In this document: one piece after another, positions 18,195-26,135 of the stretch
Layout of the letters: each line of letters opens with the position of its first letter
Numbering within the stretch: the stretch's first letter is position 1
Origin: CAZSMK01 sp964608095
GTDB lineage: Bacteria > Sumerlaeota > Sumerlaeia > MWCT01 > JAGHBZ01
Direction of reading: 5' to 3'
DNA length: 64,000 bases
Assembly (NCBI GenBank): GCA_964608095.1
Contig: CAZSMK010000113.1
Location: 1-64,000, forward strand
Notes under the pieces: model-generated
What the model was told of the DNA's origin: nothing
The model's database searches: none
What the model saw: only the letters and a program-made list of their open reading frames with translations
Program-made: the position numbers and the translations under genes

Positions 18195-18620
18195 TCAGTC
18201 CGCCGACCATGTTTCAGGCTCGAACTTTCCGGGACTCCAGATTTCAATCATGTAGGGTGTAATCTCGAGTACGCCATAGTTTGGGTCGTCGGGGCACTGA
18301 AAGATAGGTTGCATCCACTCTTGCCAGAAATCGTGACGTGTTTCGCTCGAAACATCCAGCCGTCCCTTTCCTTGTATCTGGAGGTAAGGGCTTATTTGTT
18401 CAGGATCGGTAACGCCACAGTTAAGATGGACTTCAGGATTATGTTGAATATGTTGTACCTTTCGGGCGTTCTTGAAGGTAGCGATCCTGATTGTCAAATC
18501 GTCGGATGTGATGATCATGACGTACCGAACCTAAGGTTTGCCGTCCGGCGTTACCATTGCCAGGTTTGCAAGTTGCGGTTTTTGTAAGATCGTGAGTATA
18601 CGATCCTTTAGTTCGGCCAT
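18195..18620 (-). pseudogene. PNPOx-family (general stress protein 26-like) gene with in-frame amber codon
   Basis: From ATG 18620, with GAAAGG upstream, the frame reads MAELKDRILTILQ...TPDGKP, then TAG (18531-18533), then continues in the same frame as VRYVMIITSDD to a normal end at 18195: 142 codons in all. Both halves belong to the pyridoxamine 5'-phosphate oxidase-like split-barrel family, which binds flavins or F420. The position after GKP is commonly aromatic or polar, and TGG to TAG would explain it. It is a freshly broken gene, a sequencing error, or less likely a read-through gene. Translation could restart at the Met at 18518, giving 107 residues without the first beta strands. Confidence 0.75.
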
Positions 18621-18667
18621 AGATAACCTTTCTACAGGTCTTTTAGGTGCGGTTGAATTGGAGATAC

Positions 18668-20002
18668 TTAATAGAGTAAGACCGAGCGTCGAGCGGCAGT
18701 ATATGCTTTAAATTCCGGTGTCTCGCGCCATTTCTTGACAATAGCCTCCGGCTCTTCTCCCTTTTCGAGCGCTTCGAGCACCCACGCTGTGCCGACAAGA
18801 CCGCGTAGTCCCTCAAGCGTATAGTTATCTCCTCCTACTTTTTTAAGGGCAGCGAGCATGTGCAGACCCGATTCTACCGGGCTGACCACATGACGGTTCG
18901 TAACCACAAACCTGACACCATCGCAGACTTCCTCGGCAAATGGATAGGGATAATTTTTTCTGCCTGTAATGTCAGTTCTGCTGGGGATGAAAGTGGTATG
19001 CATAACCCAGATGCCGGGCAAGTCGCGGCTGCGAAGGTCTTGCGCAAGTTTCTCGCCGTCGAGCCATGCCGCACCGAGATACTCGAACGGCCTATCCGTT
19101 CCGCGCCCCACCGAGATATTCTTGTTGGCTTCGGTTAAGGCGACCATGGTGTAAAGCAACTCTTCATCCATCGAGCGCATGTTCGGCGATGGGTTTACCC
19201 ACGGAAGTCCTGTCTCGTCGTAATACATATCGCGCGACCACCCTTGCATGGGAACAACCTCGAGGTCGCATCCGATACCGGATTGATTGCACAAACGTCC
19301 GCTGAAATGATTGAAGTATAGAGCCATCTCGCCTATCGTCATGCCGTGTGCGATGGGCATATGGCGATACGCCGTGTTCCTGCCGATAAGATCGTCGTCC
19401 TGGATAGGACCGTCGAACCAGTTGCCCTGTATCGGGTTCGGTCTGTCGAGAACGATAAACTTGATGCCTTTTTTTGCCGCAACTTCCATGCACCCGCCCA
19501 TGGTGCCGATATAGGTATAAAAGCGGGCCCCGACGTCCTGGATGTCTAAGATGAGGGTGTCGATTCCCTCGAGCATTTCGTCCGTGGGGACATGCGTCTT
19601 TCCATAGAGGCTGTGGATAGGCAAGCCTGTCTTTTCATCTTTGCCGCTCTCGACCGCCCTATCAGAGGTTCCGCGGATACCATGTTCCGGCGAGAAGAGC
19701 GCAACGAGATTCACTCCGTGCTTAATCATCAGGTCAATGTTCTGCACGCCATCTTTGTTCAAGCCCGAGTGATTCGTGATAAGACCGACGTTCAGACCGT
19801 TCAGGCGCTTGAACTCCTCTTTTTCGAGTACGTCCAGACCGCTCATAACTTTCGATTCCGTGGCGCTCATCATAAGGCGGTTGGAACTCATGCCGGATTT
19901 GGCGCCTGTCATGAGTGAACATGATGTCAGAAAAAACGAAAAAACGATAATGACAAAAAGTACATAGACAGGCAGGGTAGCGTAAAGTCGTTTGCTTTTC
20001 AT
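18668..20002 (-). CDS. NamZ-like exo-beta-N-acetylmuramidase lipoprotein (DUF1343), first copy
   Basis: A 444-residue lipoprotein with a signal segment ending FLTSC (Cys28). It belongs to DUF1343, whose characterised member NamZ cleaves terminal MurNAc from peptidoglycan fragments. Conserved blocks include VGLITNHSG, LFSPEHGIRG, DIQDVGARFYTY, LDRPNPI and LPWVNPSPNM. The start has AAGGAG at the right distance. A second member with the same blocks is at 34832-36094 on the other strand. With the GH20 enzyme at 4344 it suggests that this organism trims or scavenges cell-wall amino sugars outside the cytoplasm. Confidence 0.85.
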   Translation of the reverse strand: MKSKRLYATLPVYVLFVIIVFSFFLTSCSLMTGAKSGMSSNRLMMSATESKVMSGLDVLEKEEFKRLNGLNVGLITNHSGLNKDGVQNIDLMIKHGVNLVALFSPEHGIRGTSDRAVESGKDEKTGLPIHSLYGKTHVPTDEMLEGIDTLILDIQDVGARFYTYIGTMGGCMEVAAKKGIKFIVLDRPNPIQGNWFDGPIQDDDLIGRNTAYRHMPIAHGMTIGEMALYFNHFSGRLCNQSGIGCDLEVVPMQGWSRDMYYDETGLPWVNPSPNMRSMDEELLYTMVALTEANKNISVGRGTDRPFEYLGAAWLDGEKLAQDLRSRDLPGIWVMHTTFIPSRTDITGRKNYPYPFAEEVCDGVRFVVTNRHVVSPVESGLHMLAALKKVGGDNYTLEGLRGLVGTAWVLEALEKGEEPEAIVKKWRETPEFKAYTAARRSVLLY

Positions 20003-20210
20003 CTGCGCATCTCCTTTTTGAGAAATTTATTACAACTTTACGCAATCGTGCAAGAAAAATAAAGCTAAATTAATTTCGGGGCAATAAAACAACGCAGAGT
20101 ATCGTATTCTTGGACGAGTTCTTCATGAAAGGTAGGATTGCTTCATAAGGGACCTTCGGGATACTCTGGGCATTTACCCTGAAAAACACAGCCTGCCCTT
20201 GTGGAGTGCG

Positions 20211-20228
20211 CGTGAAATGCATTTCACG
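20211..20228. repeat. Perfect 18-bp palindrome in an intergenic region
   Basis: CGTGAAATGCATTTCACG is a perfect inverted repeat with no loop. It lies between the start of namZ (20002, leftward) and the end of the GT87-like gene (20285). It could be an operator for a dimeric regulator or a cruciform/transcript hairpin. There is no T-run, so it is a poor terminator. Confidence 0.5.
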
Positions 20229-20284
20229 AGTCCCATCTGAGTTGTAATGTTCATGCTCTTGTTAGCCGGAAATTTTTCCAATTT

Positions 20285-21595
20285 TCACGACCATTCTTCA
20301 TCGTAGCGGGTCGCACGTGAATCGTCATGTTCTCTTCTGCGGTATTCACAGAGATAGTGGATGTTGAGCGTAAAAAGTATGAGTGTCGCCCATAGTTTGC
20401 AGGACATCAACAGAATCCCAATACCCTGCTGGAAGGCAGGAGCAGAGAATAAAATAGGGCGACAAACGACATAGAGAGCCAGAACGAATAAGACAATCTG
20501 TAAGTAATCTCGCGGCTTGATATGTCGCGCAATGACAAAGATAGGGAATATCAGCATGGTGAGATAGTGATCCCACATCAGGCTTGGGATAAGAAGGCTG
20601 AGAAAGACAAAAAGCGAGAACTCGAGCTCTTCGGGTCGACGCTGTGAACCTTTCAATGGCATTGTGTTGCCCAGCACCAGGAGTATCAATCCTATTGAGA
20701 CGAGATAAGTAAGGATGTTGGCAAAGGTTTCGCCAAACTCAATAATGGGTACGGTGTAGGGAGTTTGTGTGAACAGGTGATGAAAGAGCGAGTTGAACGA
20801 CTGGTTAAAGGGATCGCGGAAAAAGTCCATACCGAGGCTCGCCCATGTGGAGTGACCGTAAGACATGGCGCTGAGTAAAGGTAAAAATTGCACGTGGACT
20901 TCCGGGTTTGCCACGCTGATACTGAACCCGAGCAGAATGATGAAGAAAAGAAAGCCGTATCCTACCGCACGCCAATTCCGTTTCCAGAGAAAAAAGAGGA
21001 AGAAGATTCCGGGGGATAGTTTAAATAAAGTCGCGAAGGCAACGATGAACCCAGCCCAGAGGAATTTTTTTCGACTATACGCCCACCAGGTAAGGACAAT
21101 AAGGAGCAGGAGCGCGCAGTTGAGCTGCCCTGCAGTAAGCGTTCGAAAAAAAGGGTATAACGTGCCGGCAAGGAGGGTAGTTAAAGCAATATAGCCCGGC
21201 TTCAGCGGAAGACGCATCGAGATAAAAATAAGTGCGATAGACAGCCACAAGAAGAGATGATTCAAGACGAACCAGACACGCGCAGCGGTGAGGAAATCGA
21301 AAAAAGTCAGGAAACCCAGAACAAGACCCGTAAAGGGTGGGTACACATAAGGATTAAGCCTTTCGATACCATGGAGATGAGCGGCAAAGAAGAGTTGGTT
21401 GATATCATACGGATTCCCGCCTTTAACCAGTACTTCCGCACCGATGTAGATGTGTTTGAAATCATTGCAATGCATAAACCTGTAGGCAAATAAGATATAA
21501 TGCGAGATATAGAAATAGAGCGAAACAGCGATTATGATAAAGCAGACCGCATTCCAGATCAAGGTAAGCGGGGATTTATGTTGTTGGTTCTGCAT
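20285..21595 (-). CDS. GT87-like (DUF2029) polyprenol-sugar glycosyltransferase
   Basis: A 436-residue membrane protein with about 10 to 11 segments. The outer-loop patterns DFKHIYIGAEVLVKGGNPYD, NPYVYPP and TAGQLN match the DUF2029/GT87 family, whose characterised members are mycobacterial alpha-mannosyltransferases that use polyprenyl-phosphate mannose. The Asp in the first loop is the likely catalytic base. Its start overlaps the end of the upstream membrane gene by 20 nt, so the two are translationally coupled and probably act in the same envelope pathway. Acceptor and sugar are unknown. Confidence 0.75.
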   Translation of the reverse strand: MQNQQHKSPLTLIWNAVCFIIIAVSLYFYISHYILFAYRFMHCNDFKHIYIGAEVLVKGGNPYDINQLFFAAHLHGIERLNPYVYPPFTGLVLGFLTFFDFLTAARVWFVLNHLFLWLSIALIFISMRLPLKPGYIALTTLLAGTLYPFFRTLTAGQLNCALLLLIVLTWWAYSRKKFLWAGFIVAFATLFKLSPGIFFLFFLWKRNWRAVGYGFLFFIILLGFSISVANPEVHVQFLPLLSAMSYGHSTWASLGMDFFRDPFNQSFNSLFHHLFTQTPYTVPIIEFGETFANILTYLVSIGLILLVLGNTMPLKGSQRRPEELEFSLFVFLSLLIPSLMWDHYLTMLIFPIFVIARHIKPRDYLQIVLFVLALYVVCRPILFSAPAFQQGIGILLMSCKLWATLILFTLNIHYLCEYRRREHDDSRATRYDEEWS

Positions 21596-23201
21596 TTAAT
21601 GTGCGGAACTGAAGAAGGCTCTGGAAACTCGCCTTACATCGCTCGATCAAGGCCTTATTTTCCGGAACGTTTTTTACGTATATATTCCATCCCCCAAATG
21701 GACTTGCGGACTCGGGATGTATCCACCAGTACACCAGAACCCACTCGTCATCTTCTTGAAGAATCCGATTGAGGTGAGCATCGCGCGTAATTAAGATGAA
21801 GTTTATGTCATATTTATCAACGAGGTCATACCAATTTTTGCCGGGTGGGTTGCGCGTTACACCCCCTTCGATATATTTTTCGTCCCAGAGGAATGTATCG
21901 CCCCAGATATCGTAGCGGCTGTCGGTGAAAACTTTATGACGTTCAGGACTGAGCCGCCAGATAATATAGCCTGCAAAGTTGATCTGGTTGAACATGTGTC
22001 CATTGAAATTGTTTGTTATAATAAAATCGCAGGCTTCAGTGGGGTAATTTTCACGGATATAGGCGGTGCCATTAATCAATTCAAAATTCCGTTCAAAATA
22101 GCTCTTCTCTTCTCGGTGATGAAACACACCATCAATAGTAAAGAGAAGCGTAAGAAGTGATGCGATGATGGCAACAAAAGATTTGGGGATTTTAAAATCC
22201 CGGGCAAGGGTGACCCCGAGCCATGCGGCAAACGGCGCACTGGCTATGGCGAACAACGGTAAGTGCCGTACATGATTGATGGATTGATGAAGAAAGAACA
22301 GGAGCATTGCGAGTTCAAAAAACGAAGGAACGCGTCGCTTGAGGAGCATAAACCCTGCCAGAAAAAATAGTATCAGGAACTCATAAGCACGGACGAAGAA
22401 GAATTCGGGACTCCGCAATTCGGGAATAATCCTCACCAGGTTCGTCTTTCCCATGACTTTGAAGGTGAGCAGATGCGTATGGATTCCGTATGGATTGATG
22501 AGTGAGGCGATTATCAAGCCCAAAAACAGAAGAGCGAGATTGAGTCTTACCCTGTTTCTCTCCTCCACGGTTTCACGGAGTGTAGGATTGAAAAGGGAAT
22601 CGATAAGGAAAAAGGCAAACACAACTAAGCCGATGACGAAGCCTCCATGCAGATTAACCCACAAGACCATGAGGAGCAAAGATATGGCTGCAAAGGGGAG
22701 CGACTTTATTTTTGCCGCTCGGTATTCATAGATGAGAAACAAAAATAGAGCGAAGAATAGATAGGTAAAAACCGGAGGACGTGGAAAGAAAGTCCTTCGC
22801 GCCACCGCTGCTGCGATCAACGAGAAAAAAACGGAAAGATAAAAATCCGAACTTCGTCGGTATGCGGTCAAAAAGACGATGAGGAACGATGCTATGAGTA
22901 GCAAAGTTTTGCAGAAGATGACGGTTCTCAGTCCCTCGAATTTTCGCTCGTTCCCCCACATATACGCACCGTACATAAGAACCTGGGTGAGCCATTCATG
23001 GTTTATCCAGCGGAAATTCTCGCCCGTATAGGTGAACACATCGTTTTCCGGAAGGTGAACATTGTGTTCGATGATGTATTTTCCCGATTTGAGATGCCAC
23101 CAGACGTCGTTGGATGAACGAATAGGTGTGAAGCTATATGCAAAGGTAAGGATGACGATCAATAGTATCAGGCAAATATGAATCGGGTTAATTGATTTCA
23201 T
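21576..23201 (-). CDS. Polytopic GT-C-like membrane protein
   Basis: A 541-residue protein with about 11 membrane segments and a soluble C-terminal domain (about 385-541). The first outer loop has SSNDVWWHLKSGKYI, then PENDVFTYT and WINHEWLTQV, a signature shared by a broad family of uncharacterised bacterial membrane proteins related to GT-C glycosyltransferases. The Asp and Glu residues in these loops are candidates for catalysis. The C-terminal domain carries FTDSRYDIW, also typical of that family. It is the first gene of a two-gene unit with the GT87-like gene and is divergent from rpmH, about 90 nt away. Confidence 0.65.
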   Translation of the reverse strand: MKSINPIHICLILLIVILTFAYSFTPIRSSNDVWWHLKSGKYIIEHNVHLPENDVFTYTGENFRWINHEWLTQVLMYGAYMWGNERKFEGLRTVIFCKTLLLIASFLIVFLTAYRRSSDFYLSVFFSLIAAAVARRTFFPRPPVFTYLFFALFLFLIYEYRAAKIKSLPFAAISLLLMVLWVNLHGGFVIGLVVFAFFLIDSLFNPTLRETVEERNRVRLNLALLFLGLIIASLINPYGIHTHLLTFKVMGKTNLVRIIPELRSPEFFFVRAYEFLILFFLAGFMLLKRRVPSFFELAMLLFFLHQSINHVRHLPLFAIASAPFAAWLGVTLARDFKIPKSFVAIIASLLTLLFTIDGVFHHREEKSYFERNFELINGTAYIRENYPTEACDFIITNNFNGHMFNQINFAGYIIWRLSPERHKVFTDSRYDIWGDTFLWDEKYIEGGVTRNPPGKNWYDLVDKYDINFILITRDAHLNRILQEDDEWVLVYWWIHPESASPFGGWNIYVKNVPENKALIERCKASFQSLLQFRTLNAEPTT

Positions 23202-23213
23202 GAATTTTTCCCC

Positions 23214-23243
23214 TTGATTTCACATAACCGCTTTGCATACAAT
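23214..23243 (+). promoter_or_regulatory. Putative rpmH promoter
   Basis: TTGATT (23214-23219) and TACAAT (23238-23243) are 18 nt apart, 50 nt upstream of the rpmH start. This fits a strong housekeeping promoter for a ribosomal protein gene. Confidence 0.5.
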
Positions 23244-23292
23244 AGGAAATTTGTAAATTACACGAGTCTGATTCCATCAGGAGTAAATAAGA

Positions 23293-23427
23293 ATGAAACG
23301 CACGTATCAGCCAAGCCGTATCAAGCGAAAGAGGCGACACGGTTTTCGCAAAAGAATGTCGACAAAAGCGGGTCGAGCAATACTGAGCCAGCGGCGTCGC
23401 AAAGGTCGAAAAAAGGTCAGTGCTTGA
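23293..23427 (+). CDS. rpmH: 50S ribosomal protein L34
   Basis: A 44-residue, extremely basic protein starting [18 protein letters not shown] and ending in [18 protein letters not shown], which is unmistakably L34 of the large ribosomal subunit. Length is exactly that of the family. CAGGAG (23278-23283) precedes the ATG. Usually rpmH is followed by rnpA, yidD and yidC near dnaA; here it is alone, and argB converges on it with 47 nt between stops. No oriC-type gene set is nearby. Confidence 0.97.
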   Translation: MKRTYQPSRIKRKRRHGFRKRMSTKAGRAILSQRRRKGRKKVSA

Positions 23428-23474
23428 TGAGGTATTTGTTCGCCCCATATCCTTCCTCTTAAGTGTTTGCATAC

Positions 23475-24359
23475 TCAATCGGGAACGATTTGAGTTCCAA
23501 TTCCTTTATCGGTGAAAATTTCGAGCAACAACGAGTGGGGGACTCTGCCGTCTATGATGTGCGCTTTTTTTGCACCGGAAGCGACCGCGTCACGACATGC
23601 GTTGACCTTGGGGATCATGCCAGCGCTCAAAATGCCTTTATCGACCAGGTCGGGTATTTCCGATACTCTGATGGTCGATATGAGCGACGAGTCTTGTGCC
23701 GGGTCTTGCAGAACGCCGGGAACGTCGGTAAGAAGCATGAACTTTTCGGCTTTGAGAACCGCCGCGATGTGGGCAGCCACGAAATCGGCATTGATGTTGA
23801 GCGTCTGCCCCCTTCGGTCGACTCCGATAGGTGAGATGATGGGGATGAATTCAGCCTCGTCCAGAACCTGGAGAAGCCGTGCATCAAGACGCTCTACTTT
23901 GCCGACAAAGCCCAGATCGCTTTCCGTTTCTGCATCATTAACCTTCTGAGCGAGAATCAATCCACCATCTTTTCCACTTAATCCGACTGCCTTCCCCCCT
24001 TGTTGATTGATCGAATTGACAATCTCGCCGTTAATCCTTCCGGCAAGCACCATCTCGACTATATCGAGGGTATCCTTATCCGTGACACGCTGACCGGCGA
24101 CAAACTGGGGCTTTATACCGAGGCGGTTCATGAGGTCGGAGATTTCAGGTCCACCACCGTGAACAATGACCGGTTTTATACCCACAAGGCTGAGCAGGAC
24201 AATATCCTCGCTCACGCATTTTTTCAACTCATCCTTTAACATTGCCGCACCACCATACTTAATCACGATGGTTTTCCCGGCAAATTCCCGGATGTAGGGA
24301 AGCGCTTCGATTAAAAGAGAAGCACGTTCGACCAACCGCTTGACCCTTTGTTCTTCCAT
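23475..24359 (-). CDS. argB: Acetylglutamate kinase
   Basis: A 294-residue enzyme that phosphorylates N-acetyl-L-glutamate in arginine biosynthesis. The ATP-binding VIKYGGAAM, the substrate loop VHGGGPEIS and the C-terminal lysine block AGMIPKVNAC are conserved. The extended N-terminal helix (VKRLVERASLLIEALPYIREF) is typical of the arginine-sensitive hexameric form, so feedback inhibition by arginine is likely. It follows argJ on the same strand after 23 nt, and the two form an operon. Confidence 0.97.
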   Translation of the reverse strand: MEEQRVKRLVERASLLIEALPYIREFAGKTIVIKYGGAAMLKDELKKCVSEDIVLLSLVGIKPVIVHGGGPEISDLMNRLGIKPQFVAGQRVTDKDTLDIVEMVLAGRINGEIVNSINQQGGKAVGLSGKDGGLILAQKVNDAETESDLGFVGKVERLDARLLQVLDEAEFIPIISPIGVDRRGQTLNINADFVAAHIAAVLKAEKFMLLTDVPGVLQDPAQDSSLISTIRVSEIPDLVDKGILSAGMIPKVNACRDAVASGAKKAHIIDGRVPHSLLLEIFTDKGIGTQIVPD

Positions 24360-24382
24360 AAAGAAAATACCTGCACAACTAT

Positions 24383-25582
24383 TTAAGTATGATAATGAGC
24401 ATTGATTTTTACATAGTCATAGCTGATGTCGCAAGTCCAAAAGCGGGCGGATGCACGTCCTTCATCGAGGATAATGGTTATTGTAATCTCCTTCTTTTTA
24501 CTCATGTGCAGCGAGAGGTTATGAGCATCGAACTCAGCGGGGATACCGTTCTTGAACACAAAGACCTCGTCGATCTTGACTGAGACCCGGTTTGGGTCGA
24601 ACGCGCTCCCTGAATTGCCTATTGCGCATACGATTCTGCCCCAGTTGGGGTCGTTGCCGAACAGGGCGGTCTTGACCAGCAGAGATGTGGCTATTTTTTC
24701 GGCTATCTTTTTTGCATCGACGTCAGAAACTGCTCCATCGACGATGACCTCGATAAGTTTTGTCGCGCCTTCGCCGTCCAGGGCGATTTGGCGCGCAAGA
24801 TTTCGGCATACAACCGTCAACTGTTCTGTGAAGATTTCGCTTTCGCCGCTATTGGGTTGAATCGGTTTGTTCCCCGCGGCGCCATTGGCAAGTATAAAGA
24901 CCGTATCGTTGGTACTTGTGTCGCCGTCAACCGAGAGGGAATTGAATGAGCGTTCCACGGAAGCGGCGAGTGCGGATTGAAGCGCATCTGTTGTAATAGC
25001 GGCGTCTGTCACGATACATGCAATCATGGTCGCCATATTCGGATGTATCATACCTGCACCCTTGGCAATGCCAAGAATAGAGATCGTATGATCATTGATC
25101 GAGAAAGAACCTGACGCTGTTTTAGGCTGTGTATCGGTCGTCATAATGGCTTTAGCGAAGTTCGACCACCCCTCCGCGGATTTTTTTTCACAGACATGAT
25201 CTATTCCGGTGAAGATTTTATCCATCGGGAGTTGTAGACCGATTATGCCTGTGGAAGCGACAAGAACCTGGTTGGAACGCAGGTTTAATTTTTTTGCGGT
25301 GTGTTCAGCCATCCTCCGTGCGTTCTCTATACCCTGTTGACCGGTACATGCATTTGCGTTCCCGCTGTTTACTATGATAGCGCGAATGGCATCCGGCTTC
25401 TTATCAAGATGTTCTTTTGAAATAATAATAGGTGCAGCGCGGAAGGTATTCCTCGTAAACATCGCTGCGGCGCTGCAGTCATGTTCCGAATAGATCAATC
25501 CAAGGACTTTTTTATCCGATTTCTTTAACTTAGCGGAAATACCGGCGCTGAGAAAACCCGTAATGCTTTTATGCTCATTCAT
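24383..25582 (-). CDS. argJ: Bifunctional ornithine acetyltransferase/N-acetylglutamate synthase
   Basis: A 399-residue enzyme that transfers the acetyl group from N-acetylornithine to glutamate, recycling it in arginine synthesis. The self-cleavage site lies in KGAGMIHPNMATM, where the Thr after Ala becomes the nucleophile of the beta chain. VDGDTSTNDT and GNDPNWGRI are further family signatures. Length matches the family. GGGAGAGG lies just upstream of the start. It is the first gene of an argJ-argB pair; argC and argD are not in the window. Confidence 0.97.
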   Translation of the reverse strand: MNEHKSITGFLSAGISAKLKKSDKKVLGLIYSEHDCSAAAMFTRNTFRAAPIIISKEHLDKKPDAIRAIIVNSGNANACTGQQGIENARRMAEHTAKKLNLRSNQVLVASTGIIGLQLPMDKIFTGIDHVCEKKSAEGWSNFAKAIMTTDTQPKTASGSFSINDHTISILGIAKGAGMIHPNMATMIACIVTDAAITTDALQSALAASVERSFNSLSVDGDTSTNDTVFILANGAAGNKPIQPNSGESEIFTEQLTVVCRNLARQIALDGEGATKLIEVIVDGAVSDVDAKKIAEKIATSLLVKTALFGNDPNWGRIVCAIGNSGSAFDPNRVSVKIDEVFVFKNGIPAEFDAHNLSLHMSKKKEITITIILDEGRASARFWTCDISYDYVKINAHYHT

Positions 25583-25748
25583 GTTGACAATCCTCTCCCT
25601 TATTCGTCGTAACGTATCAAATCATTAAAAGCGTGGTTCTAAAAGCGGTCAAGGTAAATATCCTGAGGAGAGAAGAGAATGGGGTGATGCCTGGAAGTGT
25701 CGGAGCGGTAAGGCTCCGTCTCACGCGTGAGCGTCCACGCACCTGGTT

Positions 25749-25799
25749 TTTTTTTAGAAGTAGGGACGTTCGGGGCTGAACGACCTTACTCTAAAAAAA
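25749..25799. repeat. Long inverted repeat, family member 1
   Basis: A run of T, then AGAAGTAGGGACGTTCGG, a short centre, then the imperfect complement CTGAACGACCTTACTCT and a run of A. The arms are about 22 nt long. Because T precedes and A follows the hairpin on both strands, it is not a terminator. A related copy lies at 25921-25979. Confidence 0.65.
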
Positions 25800-25845
25800 C
25801 GAAAAAGCAGTCAATCACCAGGGCGATCTTCCTTCGACCACGACT

Positions 25846-25878
25846 TCGATAACGATAACGATAGCGATAGCGATAGGG
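25846..25878. repeat. Short tandem repeat (CGATAA/CGATAG)
   Basis: About five hexamer units of CGATAA or CGATAG in a row. It lies between the two long inverted repeats in the 25.6-26.1 kb gap and has no coding context. Confidence 0.75.
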
Positions 25879-25920
25879 ATTATTGAAAATAAGCGGTTTT
25901 CGGTAATCATAATATGATAG

Positions 25921-25979
25921 GTGTCTTGCTTTGTTGTCGGGGGTCGTTCGGGCCGAACGCCCCTACTCCTGAAAAAAAA
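25921..25979. repeat. Long inverted repeat, family member 2
   Basis: GGGGGTCGTTCGG pairs with CCGAACGCCCCTAC around 25938-25966 and is followed by CCTGAAAAAAAAC. The right arm resembles the complement of the left arm of the copy at 25749-25799. Such GTAGGGGCGTTCGG palindromes are common dispersed elements between genes in environmental bacteria. Confidence 0.6.
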
Positions 25980-25989
25980 CCCGACTGCG

Positions 25990-26032
25990 AAAGCGCGCAT
26001 GCTCATGCGTGCGAGTACGAGTGCGAAGGAAA
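25990..26032. repeat. CGAGTR-type low-complexity tract
   Basis: The stretch includes GCGCGCATGCTCATGCGTGCGAGTACGAGTGCGAAGG. The CGAGTACGAGTGCGA portion matches the tracts that precede both palindromic repeats at the left end of the window (about 88-101 and 391-406), so it belongs to the same dispersed-repeat system. The remainder of 25583-26135 shows small palindromes (25701-25718 and CTCACGCGTGAG at 25720-25731) and no gene. Confidence 0.55.
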
Positions 26033-26135
26033 AGGGGGATTTTCTTTGTCAATAACGAATGCTATGTCCTGTTTCGTCCTATCAAGAATATCGTTTGGCT
26101 CCCGCCCTTTAGCTTGGAATAAGAATTTTCCTATT

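Noticed and set aside
25749..25799. Rho-independent terminator
   Set aside because: T-runs precede and A-runs follow the hairpin on both strands, the reverse of what a terminator needs.
25815..26006. Leftward 63-codon open frame with an Ile/Val/Ala-rich run
   Set aside because: The run is the translation of the CGATAA/CGATAG tandem repeat; the frame lies wholly within repeats.
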